Positions 46,666 through 55,639 of a stretch of 64,000 bases of DNA are shown one piece after another. The notes beneath the pieces were generated by a model. It had not been told where the DNA came from, ran no database searches, and saw only the letters and a list, made by a program, of their open reading frames with translations. How positions within the stretch are numbered: position 1 is the first letter of the stretch; every line of letters begins with the position of its first letter. Origin of the DNA: Chitinophagales bacterium (GTDB taxonomy: Bacteria; Bacteroidota; Bacteroidia; Chitinophagales; Chitinophagaceae); NCBI GenBank assembly GCA_026931905.1, contig JAIXLB010000096.1:26956-90955 (forward strand). The letters are read 5' to 3'. The position numbers were made by a program, and so were the translations under genes.

Positions 46666-47175
46666 ATGCTTAACAAAACCGATATTGAAAAATATTTTAT
46701 TGCAGAAAAACAATTAGGCACTGTATTAATAATTGTAGGAGCTATTGCACTTGTGAGTTTTTTATATGCTTTATTTATTTGTAAAACTCAATACTGTAAA
46801 GGGTTTTCAATTCCTTTATGTATTGTAGGTTTTGCTTTAATATTTATGGGTATTGTAAAATATAATAAAAGTGATAACATTAGAGTTGGTGTAATTTATG
46901 CTTTAGATATGAACCCTGAATTGATTAAAAACAAAGAAATTCCAAGAATGAAAACCGTTAATAAAACAAGCACAATTATAAAATACAGCGAATTAATTTT
47001 AATGGTTTTGGGTATTGCTTTTTATTTTTATTTTAAATCCAATACAGATAAACCATTTTTAACAGGGTTTGCTGTTGCATTAATATTTCAGGCTATAATA
47101 GTTTTGGGTTTTATATTTTTTTCTGAAAATAAAAATTTAAAATATACACAACAATTAAAAGAATTTGTAGCTTAA
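46666..47175 (+). CDS. hypothetical four-helix membrane protein
   Basis: The 169-residue product has predicted transmembrane helices at about residues 18-38, 46-66, 105-124 and 131-152, with a charged loop between the pairs (NPELIKNKEIPRMKTVNK). Two cysteines flank TQY between helices 1 and 2. I recognise no family. It is followed after 7 bases by another hypothetical gene, so they form a pair next to the restriction-modification cassette. Confidence 0.72.
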   Translation: MLNKTDIEKYFIAEKQLGTVLIIVGAIALVSFLYALFICKTQYCKGFSIPLCIVGFALIFMGIVKYNKSDNIRVGVIYALDMNPELIKNKEIPRMKTVNKTSTIIKYSELILMVLGIAFYFYFKSNTDKPFLTGFAVALIFQAIIVLGFIFFSENKNLKYTQQLKEFVA

Positions 47176-47182
47176 TACTTTT

Positions 47183-47530
47183 ATGAAATTTCATTTGCCT
47201 TATCGTTTTCTTTTAAAAGAATTATATCCTGTAAGACCTGTAATTCGTAAAATGCTGGGTGGCTATGCTTTACTGGTTGATAAAAAAGTTTTTTTGCTTT
47301 TACGAGAAGCCCCTACAAATCCTGAATTTAATGGTGTATTTATTGCAGTATTGCCTGAGTTTTATGATGAAATGAAAATTGAAATTCACAATAGTCGTAT
47401 GGAATTTGATTTAGATGGGTCAAAAAATAGCTGGATTTTTATAAGTGAAGATTTGCCAGATTTTAAGGAAAAAGTTATAAAAGCCTGTACACTTATAAAA
47501 AATAATGATAAAAGAATTGGAAAAATTTAA
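47183..47530 (+). CDS. hypothetical protein, weakly TfoX-like
   Basis: The 115-residue soluble protein contains MLGGYALLVDKKVFLLLRE at residues 24-42, which resembles the start of the TfoX N-terminal domain. The rest (PEFYDEMKIEIHNSRMEFDL, SWIFISEDLPDFKEKV) fits a small alpha+beta fold of the MmcQ/TfoX kind. The resemblance is weak and no function can be given. It begins 7 bases after the membrane-protein gene and ends just before the repeat at 47544. Confidence 0.7.
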   Translation: MKFHLPYRFLLKELYPVRPVIRKMLGGYALLVDKKVFLLLREAPTNPEFNGVFIAVLPEFYDEMKIEIHNSRMEFDLDGSKNSWIFISEDLPDFKEKVIKACTLIKNNDKRIGKI

Positions 47531-47543
47531 GAGGCAGATAATT

Positions 47544-47573
47544 GTTAACCTATTTCAGGATGGGGCACAAATG
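47544..47573 (+). repeat. left repeat flanking the restriction-modification cassette
   Basis: This 30-base sequence matches 15036-15065 at 24 of 30 positions and is inverted relative to the copy at 49654-49679. Directly after it, ACAAATGTTGAATTTAGCAC (47586-47605) has a partial counterpart outside the right copy. Confidence 0.55.
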
Positions 47574-47634
47574 CCAAATCGAATTACAAATGTTGAATTT
47601 AGCACTATTGCCCCCATTTTCTCACAGTTCATGT

Positions 47635-48504
47635 TTATGTACAGTTTTCTTGCCCATATTTTTCAGTTGGTTCAAATAATGTCAATTGTTGTTGTTCTGG
47701 TAGTGCTTCTAAATAGTTTGAAATAAAAAGTTCTTTTCCTTTTTGGTCTGCACCTGCTGTTACATTTCGCATACCATACATCAATTCCCAAGGTATAATG
47801 TTTGCAAAAGAAAACAACTCTCTAATGTATTCGCTATCGTCATAAGTAATGAGCCATTTATGTTTACAGTTTTTCATATTGTCGGCAAACTTAACATGAT
47901 CAAACGATTTGTGCATATTACCATTCTTTCCGTATAATGCCGATTTTGTTGCTGAATAATAAGGTGGGTCAAGAAAAATAAAAACATTTTCTCCGTCCTT
48001 TTTCACTAATTCTTCGTAATCAAGGTTTGTGATAGTTGAACCATTAATAACTTTTGCAAATTGATTTAATCGTTGGATACTGCTTTCTGTAAACCGTCCT
48101 GTAAAAGCATGTTCGCTAAATCCACCACTCAAACTTGTTCCTGAAAATGTAATACGGTTGTAAATAAAAAAGGCTGCACCTCTTTCTAAATCATTGAATG
48201 TTGACAAGTTTTCATTTAGAAATTTGTGTAATTCCTTTCCAATTGGAAATTGATTACGCCATTCATAAATTTTGTCAATAAGTGCATCTACATCTTTTTG
48301 GGTCATTTCCCAAAACTTGTAGAGTTCAAAATATAAATCGTTTATCCAAAAAGTTTTATTTGGAAAACGTTGTTTTGCATATATGAATATTGAACCTCCC
48401 CCTAAAAATGGTTCTCTAAATTCATCAAATTCAGGAATAATGGTAGATATTAAATCTACTGACCTGCTTTTTCCTCCTGGATATCGTAGTGGACTTTTTA
48501 TCAT
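47635..48504 (-). CDS. D12-class N6-adenine DNA methyltransferase
   Basis: The 289-residue protein is a type II alpha-class adenine methyltransferase: RYPGGKSRS at residues 7-15, the AdoMet loop EPFLGGGSIF at 31-40 and catalytic DPPY at 179-182 followed by YSATKSALYG. The organisation is that of Dam and the DpnII/MboI-type modification enzymes, but the target sequence cannot be read from the protein. It overlaps the putative endonuclease gene by 4 bases and is translated after it, so methylation probably protects against that enzyme. Confidence 0.92.
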   Translation of the reverse strand: MIKSPLRYPGGKSRSVDLISTIIPEFDEFREPFLGGGSIFIYAKQRFPNKTFWINDLYFELYKFWEMTQKDVDALIDKIYEWRNQFPIGKELHKFLNENLSTFNDLERGAAFFIYNRITFSGTSLSGGFSEHAFTGRFTESSIQRLNQFAKVINGSTITNLDYEELVKKDGENVFIFLDPPYYSATKSALYGKNGNMHKSFDHVKFADNMKNCKHKWLITYDDSEYIRELFSFANIIPWELMYGMRNVTAGADQKGKELFISNYLEALPEQQQLTLFEPTEKYGQENCT

Positions 48505-49592
48505 TTTGAAAACTGTATTTGAATGATAAAACTATTTTGTTTGGCTTCTGCAAAAATGGTTTCTACTAATTTGATTTGTTGCGTAGAAAAACTATTTTCG
48601 ATAAAGAAGTTTGCAATATCTTTTTTAGTACTCGTTGAAGTTATAGCACCTTTTAATTTTGAAGAGGTTAAGTTTAGGACTGCTTCACTTTTTATTTTCT
48701 TTCCATTGACAGTAACTTCTGAAAGGTTGCAATACAAAATCAATTTTAAAAGCCCGTCTTTAATATCGCCTTTGCTTGGCAATAGTGAATTTTTGCTGTG
48801 TTTTCCTTCTATTAAATTTACTTTGGTTGAAGTAATTATAATTTCATCAACTGTTAAAAAATATTGTCCTCCTAAATAATTGGTAATTGTAACTTTTGCT
48901 TTTGAAAGTGTAGATAAACTTTCTTTTGGTTGTTGTGTAACAAACTCTCTTGATTGTGCTTTTTGTGCCTTGTCCCTTGAAAAAGCCATAAAAAGTGAAA
49001 CATCTTTGCCAATTTTTTCTTTGAAATTGTCTAATCCACTTGGATTATGAAGTTTAACTTTTGTAGTAAATTCAATGTTGACATAAGAGGTTTTAACTTT
49101 ATCTATAATCTTATGCAAATTGGTATTTAATTCGTTCAAATTCCAATGTAATGCCGAACTATGATAGTTTTCAATTTCCTTTATTTTGGATAATATGTAT
49201 TTGTTGTTAAACGCTTGATTGGTTATTTTATCACCTGATTTTTCTGCATTGTCGTAATAGGCAAAAATTACAAAAACATCCAACAACGACATTAAAGAAA
49301 CAGTGTCCCATTGTATAAAATCCCTATCGCCTTTTGCCCCTTCATCTTTTACAACAGGAATAACAGTGATTTTCTTTGAAATGTGTAAAGTGTTATATAC
49401 TCTTTCAAAAGGATAGGAACGTGTCCTTTTGGGCGAAACCCACTTGGAAATAGCAAATGTGTGTTTATTGTTTATTAGCAAACAAGCCGAAGGCATTTCG
49501 TTAATATCAAAGTTTTTGATTTTAACTTCTTTCAAGTCCTCTGTAAAAAGAACTTGGTATTTTATGCCTGTTATTTTGCCAACAATATTCAT
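48501..49592 (-). CDS. putative type II restriction endonuclease
   Basis: The 363-residue protein is encoded immediately before the adenine methyltransferase with a 4-base overlap. A plausible PD-(D/E)xK nuclease core is Asp249 in LTVDE with Glu262 and Lys264 in LIEGKHSK, twelve residues apart between D and E, in a beta-hairpin context. The N-terminal half is rich in conserved-looking polar motifs (AISKWVSPKRTRSYPFERVY, KGDRDFIQWDTVSLMSLLDV). Operon position makes restriction the best guess; I cannot assign the family or target. A -7 box lies 26 bases upstream of its ATG. Confidence 0.65.
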   Translation of the reverse strand: MNIVGKITGIKYQVLFTEDLKEVKIKNFDINEMPSACLLINNKHTFAISKWVSPKRTRSYPFERVYNTLHISKKITVIPVVKDEGAKGDRDFIQWDTVSLMSLLDVFVIFAYYDNAEKSGDKITNQAFNNKYILSKIKEIENYHSSALHWNLNELNTNLHKIIDKVKTSYVNIEFTTKVKLHNPSGLDNFKEKIGKDVSLFMAFSRDKAQKAQSREFVTQQPKESLSTLSKAKVTITNYLGGQYFLTVDEIIITSTKVNLIEGKHSKNSLLPSKGDIKDGLLKLILYCNLSEVTVNGKKIKSEAVLNLTSSKLKGAITSTSTKKDIANFFIENSFSTQQIKLVETIFAEAKQNSFIIQIQFSK

Positions 49593-49618
49593 TCGTTACA
49601 AAATATTATTTTGTTTAT

Positions 49619-49626
49619 CAAAGGTA
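49619..49626 (-). promoter_or_regulatory. -7 box TACCTTTG upstream of the restriction-modification operon
   Basis: The plus strand reads CAAAGGTA, giving TACCTTTG on the minus strand, 26 bases before the endonuclease ATG. No palindromic C-protein box and no C gene are seen. Confidence 0.5.
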
Positions 49627-49653
49627 CAAATTTATGAGTTGATTTTTTTGCAG

Positions 49654-49679
49654 TATGCCTTGCCCTAAGATGAATTTAC
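49654..49679 (-). repeat. right repeat flanking the restriction-modification cassette (inverted)
   Basis: On the minus strand this reads like the repeat at 15036-15065, sharing the core TTAGGGCAAG exactly and about 19 of 26 positions in all. It is inverted relative to the left copy at 47544. Confidence 0.5.
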
Positions 49680-49786
49680 AGTAACTGGAGTGAAGTGTAA
49701 AACTCAATATTTGTGCTTCTATTTTCCAGCCCTCGCAAAGCTGCCAAAACGTTCTGTAACATCAAAAAATAATAAAGAAAGTGTTT

Positions 49787-50494
49787 TTAAAGGTTTAATT
49801 TTTCTATTGCTTGTTGTGCTGCTGTATGGCTTGCATCTTTTTTATTAAAACCTTTTCCTTGCGATAAAACTTCACCATCAATAACAGTGTTTATTATAAA
49901 TGTACGTCTATTGCCCGATAGTTTTTCTTCAGCCACATCGAACGATAAAGTTTTTCCATTTTTATTTGCCCAAGCAATAAGTTTGTTTTTTAAATTAATA
50001 TCTATGGCTTCCAAATCATCTACAAACATGTGCGGAATAACAATTTGCTTTAGCACCCATTGTTGTGTTTTTTTATAGCCTTTATCTAAATAAACTGCAC
50101 CAACAATAGCTTCTAAAGTATTGCCAAAAATTTGACTGTTGCGTAAACTATTGTCCAGTTTATTATACAATATAAGTTTTTTTAAACCCATTTTTAAAGC
50201 AACTTCATTGAGCTGATTACGATTTACCATTTTGCTTCTCATTTCGGTTAAGAAGCCTTCTTCTTTATATGGATAACGTTTAAACAAATAATCTGCTACA
50301 ATACTGCTTAATATAGCATCGCCCAAGTATTCTAAACGCTCATTATTTTCATCTGAGTTTTCTTTGATACTTCTATGGCTTAGTGCAGTAATATAAAGGA
50401 TAGATTTAGTAGGTTTTATACCTAAAGTATTTTCAACCTGCTTAATAAAATCAGTTTTTTTAGTTGTGTTGAAAAATTTCCTTACGAACTGCAA
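49787..50494 (-). CDS. rnc: ribonuclease III
   Basis: The 235-residue double-strand-specific RNase matures rRNA and other RNAs. The catalytic signature is ERLEYLGDA at residues 52-60, followed by a second acidic cluster near GNTLEAIVGAVYLDKG. A double-stranded RNA-binding domain occupies about residues 160-235, ending in HTAAQQAIEKL. It is a complete, standard enzyme. Upstream (50495-50786) is a non-coding region with hairpin repeats; no acpP/fabF genes, its common Bacteroidota neighbours, are adjacent here. Confidence 0.94.
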   Translation of the reverse strand: MQFVRKFFNTTKKTDFIKQVENTLGIKPTKSILYITALSHRSIKENSDENNERLEYLGDAILSSIVADYLFKRYPYKEEGFLTEMRSKMVNRNQLNEVALKMGLKKLILYNKLDNSLRNSQIFGNTLEAIVGAVYLDKGYKKTQQWVLKQIVIPHMFVDDLEAIDINLKNKLIAWANKNGKTLSFDVAEEKLSGNRRTFIINTVIDGEVLSQGKGFNKKDASHTAAQQAIEKLNL

Positions 50495-50624
50495 ATTAAA
50501 ATTGTTTGAATGAACAAATATATCAATACTAATACCCCAAATAGGCTACTAAAGTAAATAATTTTAGCTAATTATTGGCGTGATAAAATTTCCAATAGAA
50601 AATCTATCACAAAAAAAATGTGTT

Positions 50625-50724
50625 ATGTTGAACAAAGTGAAACATTTGCTTAAACTTTGGTAATGTTATTCAGGAGATTCTTCGCTTCGCTCAGAATGAC
50701 ATAGAAAAAGAATGACATAGAAAA
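50625..50724. repeat. mirrored hairpin repeats plus a 16-base tandem duplication
   Basis: Two 21-base hairpins share a plan: ATGTT/AACAT around an 11-base loop (50625-50645) and ATTCT/AGAAT around an 11-base loop (50677-50697). The first loop GAACAAAGTGA and the reverse complement of the second, GAGCGAAGCGA, differ by three transitions only. Then AGAATGACATAGAAAA occurs twice in tandem (50693-50724). The element matches a widespread intergenic repeat (GATTCTTCGCTTCGCTC-type) seen in many bacterial genomes. Confidence 0.6.
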
Positions 50725-50786
50725 ACGAAGATATACCTTGTGCCATTCCTTAAATTTTATGAAATTTGTAAAAGAAAAATAGTAAA

Positions 50787-51242
50787 ATGACACACTTAAC
50801 TGAAGGGCAAAAAGCACCTGCTTTTACAGGCATCAATCAAGCAGGTAAAAAAATTTCGCTTGCAGATTTTAAAGGAAAAAAAGTTGTACTTTATTTTTAC
50901 CCTAAAGATCATACACCCACTTGTACCATTCAGGCTTGTAATTTAAGAGATAATTTTGCTGTTCTGCAAAATGCAGGATATGTTATAATTGGAATTAGCC
51001 CAGACAGTGAAACAAGCCACCAAAGTTTTACCACAAAAAACAATTTACCTTTTGATTTAATTGCAGATTCGCAACGCATCATTATTGATAAATACGGTGT
51101 ATGGGGCGAAAAAAAGTTGTACGGTAAAAAGTATTTTGGACTTATTCGTACAACTTTTATCATCAATGAAAAAGGAGTAATAGAAAGAATAATTTTAAAA
51201 CCCAAAAGCAAACAACATGCTGAAGAAATTTTAAAAAATTAA
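50787..51242 (+). CDS. bcp: thioredoxin-dependent peroxiredoxin (BCP type)
   Basis: The 151-residue thiol peroxidase reduces hydrogen peroxide and organic hydroperoxides. The peroxidatic cysteine is Cys46 in DHTPTCTIQAC and the resolving cysteine is Cys51, the two-cysteine pattern of the BCP/PrxQ group. The family tail KKYFGLIRTTFIINEKGVIE is present. It is monocistronic and converges with rocD, 17 bases between the stop codons. Confidence 0.95.
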   Translation: MTHLTEGQKAPAFTGINQAGKKISLADFKGKKVVLYFYPKDHTPTCTIQACNLRDNFAVLQNAGYVIIGISPDSETSHQSFTTKNNLPFDLIADSQRIIIDKYGVWGEKKLYGKKYFGLIRTTFIINEKGVIERIILKPKSKQHAEEILKN

Positions 51243-51259
51243 GTTGTTTTTTTATTGGT

Positions 51260-52492
51260 TTATTCTAAAACTTTTAAAGACTTTTCAATAATAGCAACAC
51301 TTTCTTTTATCTGTTCTTTATTAATTATTAAAGGAGGTGCAAATCGAATTTTATCTCCATGAGTAGGTTTTGCCAATAATCCATTTTCTTTTAATTCTAA
51401 ACACAAATCCCATGCTGCTTCAGGGTTTTTATGGTTAATTACTATTGCATTTAATAAACCTTTACCACGAATTGTTTTAATAAAAGAAGAATTTAGTTTT
51501 GTCAATTCTTCTCTTAATAGAATACCCATATTTGCTGCATTTTCTACCATGTTTTCGTCTTTTAAAACTTGCAATGCTTTTACAGCAACTACACAAGCCA
51601 AAGGATTTCCACCATAAGTACTACCATGTTCACCTGGTTTAATATTAAGCATTATTGCATCATCGCATAATACAGCACTTACAGGCAATACACCACCGCT
51701 TAAAGCTTTTCCAAGAATTAAAATATCTGGTCGTACATTTTCATGATCGCAGGCAAGCATTTTTCCTGTACGTGCAAGTCCTGTTTGAATTTCATCTGCA
51801 ATAAACAACACATTGTATTTAGTACATAAATCTCTTACAGCTTTTAAATAACCATCATCAGGAACAACAACACCTGCTTCGCCTTGAATAGGTTCAACCA
51901 TAAAAGCTGCAACATTTTTGTCTTGCAATGCTTTTTCCAATGCTTCTAAATTATTGTATGGAACTACTGTAAAACCAGGCATATAAGGGCCAAAACCTTT
52001 GTAACTGCTGGGGTCTGTAGAAGCAGAAATTGCAGCCATTGTTCTTCCCCAAAAATTATTTTCTGCAAAAATTATTACTGCTTTATTCTCTTCAATTCCT
52101 TTTTTTGCATAAGCCCAACGTCTTGCTAATTTTATTGCAGTTTCGCCACCTTCAACTCCTGTATTCATAGGCAATACTTTATCATAACCAAAATAATTAG
52201 TTATAAATTTTTCGTACTCACCTAATCTATTATTGTAAAATGCTCTTGAAGTAAGAGTTAATTTTTTTGATTGTTCAATTAATGTTTCAATAATTTTTGG
52301 ATGGCAGTGCCCTTGATTAACTGCTGAATAACCACTTAAAAAATCGTAATAACGCTTGCCATCTACATCGTACAAAAAAACACCTTCGCCTTTTTCTAAA
52401 ACTACGGGTAGTGGATGATAATTGTGAGCTCCATATTTTTCTTCCAACTCTATAAAATAGGCTGTGTTTTTTGTAACATTTAATGTATCCAT
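51260..52492 (-). CDS. rocD: ornithine--oxo-acid transaminase
   Basis: The 410-residue class III PLP aminotransferase turns ornithine into glutamate semialdehyde in arginine/proline metabolism. It begins with the OAT-type [20 protein letters not shown]. The cofactor motifs are [33 protein letters not shown] with the pyridoxal-contacting Asp, and [16 protein letters not shown] with the Schiff-base lysine. The match to ornithine rather than acetylornithine enzymes rests on the N terminus. The 268 bases upstream hold no gene. Confidence 0.94.
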   Translation of the reverse strand: MDTLNVTKNTAYFIELEEKYGAHNYHPLPVVLEKGEGVFLYDVDGKRYYDFLSGYSAVNQGHCHPKIIETLIEQSKKLTLTSRAFYNNRLGEYEKFITNYFGYDKVLPMNTGVEGGETAIKLARRWAYAKKGIEENKAVIIFAENNFWGRTMAAISASTDPSSYKGFGPYMPGFTVVPYNNLEALEKALQDKNVAAFMVEPIQGEAGVVVPDDGYLKAVRDLCTKYNVLFIADEIQTGLARTGKMLACDHENVRPDILILGKALSGGVLPVSAVLCDDAIMLNIKPGEHGSTYGGNPLACVVAVKALQVLKDENMVENAANMGILLREELTKLNSSFIKTIRGKGLLNAIVINHKNPEAAWDLCLELKENGLLAKPTHGDKIRFAPPLIINKEQIKESVAIIEKSLKVLE

Positions 52493-52760
52493 GTTTGAAT
52501 AATTTTTATTTGATAAAAGAATAAATTAGAAAATAAATCTGCAAAATGAAATGAACGTGAAGTTGATTAGATAATCATTGTACTACAATTATAAATGCAA
52601 TACAAAGTTGTACTTTTTTAAAAGCTTAAGAAAGTAGATGGTCTAAAAAATCTAAATTTTGAGATAGAAATTTCATTACAATACGATAAGGGCTGCAAGA
52701 TAATGAATAAGCTTTGCAGAATAAAATCTTTTCAGTAACCCAGTATGTTTATTGATTTTT

Positions 52761-54716
52761 TTACTCTTCTGGAATTGTAATTTTATTGTTGTTTCTATTT
52801 ACATCTGCCATTCTTTTAGAAGGATCAATTTCTATAGATTTTATATCACCTAATTTTTTATTGATGGGAAAAGAATATTCAGGATGCGTCCATTGCCATT
52901 CTTTTAAAATAATTCTTGGCGTTTTATTTTCTGTTGGTTTATTGCCAAACATTAAATCAAGTGGTATGTAATACATTTCAGAACTGCCATCTTTATAAGT
53001 TACAACAACATCAATAGGCATAGGCATTTTACCAATTCTTTTTATAGTTAGCAATGCTTTTGAAGTAAGTGTATCAATAGAAATATTGCCCAAAGCATAA
53101 TCAATATTTTTGGTAGAATTTATCCAATATTCTTTGTACCACTGCAATTCAAGTCCACTAACTTTTTCAGCAATTCTTATAAAATCGTTGGGGTTAGGAT
53201 GTTTAAATTTCCATACCCTGTAATACTCCAATAAAATTTTATCTCTTATAGAATCGCTTGTTATATAGCCCAACTGATTTAGAAAGACCGCCCCTTTTGA
53301 ATACACAGAAAGCGAGTAGCCAATATTGGTGTTGTAATGATCTGCATGTGTGGTTAAAGGTTCTTCGTAAGGGCTTTTGGTTAAACTAAAATACCCTGCA
53401 TAATTGCCTGATTGATTAATAGGCAACTCTTCTGATGGATTGTTGTTTTGATAAATGATATTGGCTTTTTGTTTTTCTGAAATCCATGGACTTTTCCATG
53501 CATAATTTTTATTGTACCAAGCCGAAATTTCATCTTCTGCATAACTGGTAAAACCCTCGTCCATCCAAGGATATAGGCTTTCATTGGTTCCTAAAATTTG
53601 TTGATACCAACTGTGCATCCATTCATGAAAAACTGTACCTAAACCTGGTCCATAAAGCAAGGTTGCCATGGCATATTCCATTCCTCCATCACCACCTTCT
53701 ATAAATGAATATTGCGGGTAAGGATATTTGCCAAAACGTTGTTCTATATATGGTAAAGATTTTTCAGCAGCATACAATACATTATTCCAAGCACTATCGG
53801 TTGAAGGGCTTGAGTTTCTATAAAATACATGAAGCGTTAATCCTTTTCTTACTTCTTTTGAAATATGAGTATATTCAGTATCTGCAGCCCAAACAAAATC
53901 ATGTACATTTTCTGCAATAAAATTCCAAGTAATTGTATTTTTTATTGGTTTTGCAACTTTTAACCCTGGTGTTGAATAACCCATGCCTATTGAATTAGGA
54001 TTTTGCAATACACCAGTTGCAGCAATCATGTAATTTTTATCTATTGTAATTTTTACATCAAAATCGCCCCAAACTCCATAAAACTCTCTTGCAATATAAG
54101 GGTTGGCATTCCAGCCTTGATAATCATATTCTACAACCTTAGGATACCATTGGCTCATGCTAAACTTTATTCCTTTTGCATTAACTCTTCCTGAGCGTCT
54201 TATTTGAATAGGTACTTGTGCTTCAAAATTTACATTCATTAGCATTTTTGTTTTAGGAAGCATAGGTTTATCCAATACAACTTCTAAAATGGTTTCATGC
54301 TCTATAAGTTTTTGTGGTTTACCATTTATTACAATACTTTTTACTTTTTGATACCCAATTTCATTTTCTTTTAAATGAGCAATTCTGTTGGTTACTCTTC
54401 CATCCCAATCAAGAACATCTTTGCCATCTTTTCCTTTTCTAATAACAGTTTTGCCCAGTTCTCTGCTTCTTACATCCATGCTACTGTTGGGTTGAAAGGC
54501 ATTCCAATATAAATGAAAAAATATTTTGTATAAAGTATCTGGTGAGTTATTGGTGTATTCTATTTTTTCTATTCCTGTAAATTTATTTTCATTTACATTC
54601 ATTATTACATCTATATTGTATTTAATTTTTTGTTGCCAACGTTCTGGTTGAGAAAAAGCACTTATTGAAAAAAGGATTGCACTTAATGCCAATACTAAAT
54701 TCTTTAAACACATCAT
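52761..54716 (-). CDS. M1-family metallopeptidase, long form
   Basis: The 651-residue exported protein has a signal peptide (MMCLKNLVLALSAILFSISAFSQ). The N-terminal beta domain is like that of leukotriene A4 hydrolase relatives. The substrate motif GGMEY is at residues 344-348. The zinc site HEWMH is at 364-368 and Glu387 in WMDEGF is the third ligand. A C-terminal beta domain follows (TLTSKALLTIKRIGKMPMPI). It is paralogous to the shorter M1 protein at 23574. It probably trims peptides in the periplasm. Confidence 0.92.
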   Translation of the reverse strand: MMCLKNLVLALSAILFSISAFSQPERWQQKIKYNIDVIMNVNENKFTGIEKIEYTNNSPDTLYKIFFHLYWNAFQPNSSMDVRSRELGKTVIRKGKDGKDVLDWDGRVTNRIAHLKENEIGYQKVKSIVINGKPQKLIEHETILEVVLDKPMLPKTKMLMNVNFEAQVPIQIRRSGRVNAKGIKFSMSQWYPKVVEYDYQGWNANPYIAREFYGVWGDFDVKITIDKNYMIAATGVLQNPNSIGMGYSTPGLKVAKPIKNTITWNFIAENVHDFVWAADTEYTHISKEVRKGLTLHVFYRNSSPSTDSAWNNVLYAAEKSLPYIEQRFGKYPYPQYSFIEGGDGGMEYAMATLLYGPGLGTVFHEWMHSWYQQILGTNESLYPWMDEGFTSYAEDEISAWYNKNYAWKSPWISEKQKANIIYQNNNPSEELPINQSGNYAGYFSLTKSPYEEPLTTHADHYNTNIGYSLSVYSKGAVFLNQLGYITSDSIRDKILLEYYRVWKFKHPNPNDFIRIAEKVSGLELQWYKEYWINSTKNIDYALGNISIDTLTSKALLTIKRIGKMPMPIDVVVTYKDGSSEMYYIPLDLMFGNKPTENKTPRIILKEWQWTHPEYSFPINKKLGDIKSIEIDPSKRMADVNRNNNKITIPEE

Positions 54717-54813
54717 GTTATTATTGTTTGTGGTTAAAATTAAAAGTAAAAAATAATACGTTTTGTTAATGCTTTATCAGCAGAAAAATACAATACGATT
54801 TAGTTTTTAGAAA

Positions 54814-55512
54814 TTATAAATCGCCTAATTGTGGACGTAAAATAATTTCTTCAACACATGCTTGAGGAGATAATTTTGCTGCTGCATACACCATTTTTGC
54901 AACATCATTAGCTTCCATAATTCTATTTTCGTTTACACCAGAATTTGCCCAACTATCAGTAAATGCTGCACCTGGCATAACAGATGTAACTTTTATGTTG
55001 TAAGGCTTTAGCTCTTCTCTTAAATTTTTGCTGAGCCCTAATAAAGCAAACTTGCTGATACTGTAGCTCCCTCCATTGCTATATGCTTTTAAAGAAGCTA
55101 TGGAGCAAATATTAAAAATATGTCCTTGCTTTTCTTGCATCATTGCAGGCAATACAGTTCTTGTAAGATGATAAGCACTATACAAATTTGTATGTATCAT
55201 TTGTTCCAACACATTATCTTCTTCATTAAAAATAGAACCAGGTAAAAAACGTCCTGCATTGTTTATTACAATGGTTGGTGTGCCAAATTCCAAACACCAT
55301 TTGCCAAAAGCAATAGCATTTTCTTTTACACTTATATCAATAGCTTTAGTATGAATAACAGCTTTTGAATTTTTTTCTTGAATGGCTTTAACAGTGCTTT
55401 TAAGCTGCATTTCATTTCTTGCACAAAGCAATAAAGTATGTCCATCTGCTGCAAAAATTTCAGCAAAAGATTTTCCAAAACCTTTTGAAGCTCCTGTAAT
55501 AATAATATTCAT
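54814..55512 (-). CDS. short-chain dehydrogenase/reductase
   Basis: The 232-residue NAD(P)-dependent oxidoreductase shows the glycine motif TGASKGFG at residues 6-13, NNAG, and the catalytic SIASLKAYSNGGSYSISKFA with Tyr and Lys in YSISK. The C-terminal MPGAAFTDSW matches 3-ketoacyl/sepiapterin-type members. Substrate unknown. It is divergent from yjjG and stands alone on its strand. Confidence 0.9.
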   Translation of the reverse strand: MNIIITGASKGFGKSFAEIFAADGHTLLLCARNEMQLKSTVKAIQEKNSKAVIHTKAIDISVKENAIAFGKWCLEFGTPTIVINNAGRFLPGSIFNEEDNVLEQMIHTNLYSAYHLTRTVLPAMMQEKQGHIFNICSIASLKAYSNGGSYSISKFALLGLSKNLREELKPYNIKVTSVMPGAAFTDSWANSGVNENRIMEANDVAKMVYAAAKLSPQACVEEIILRPQLGDL

Positions 55513-55639
55513 AATAATATGCTACGAAGTAAATAAAATTTATAGAGTAATTTAAAAAATATTTTACCAATAAAAAGTGTTCAAAAGTTTATACTCTTAT
55601 AAAAGATATTATTAAGCAATGCCCTTTTATTTTGCAAAC

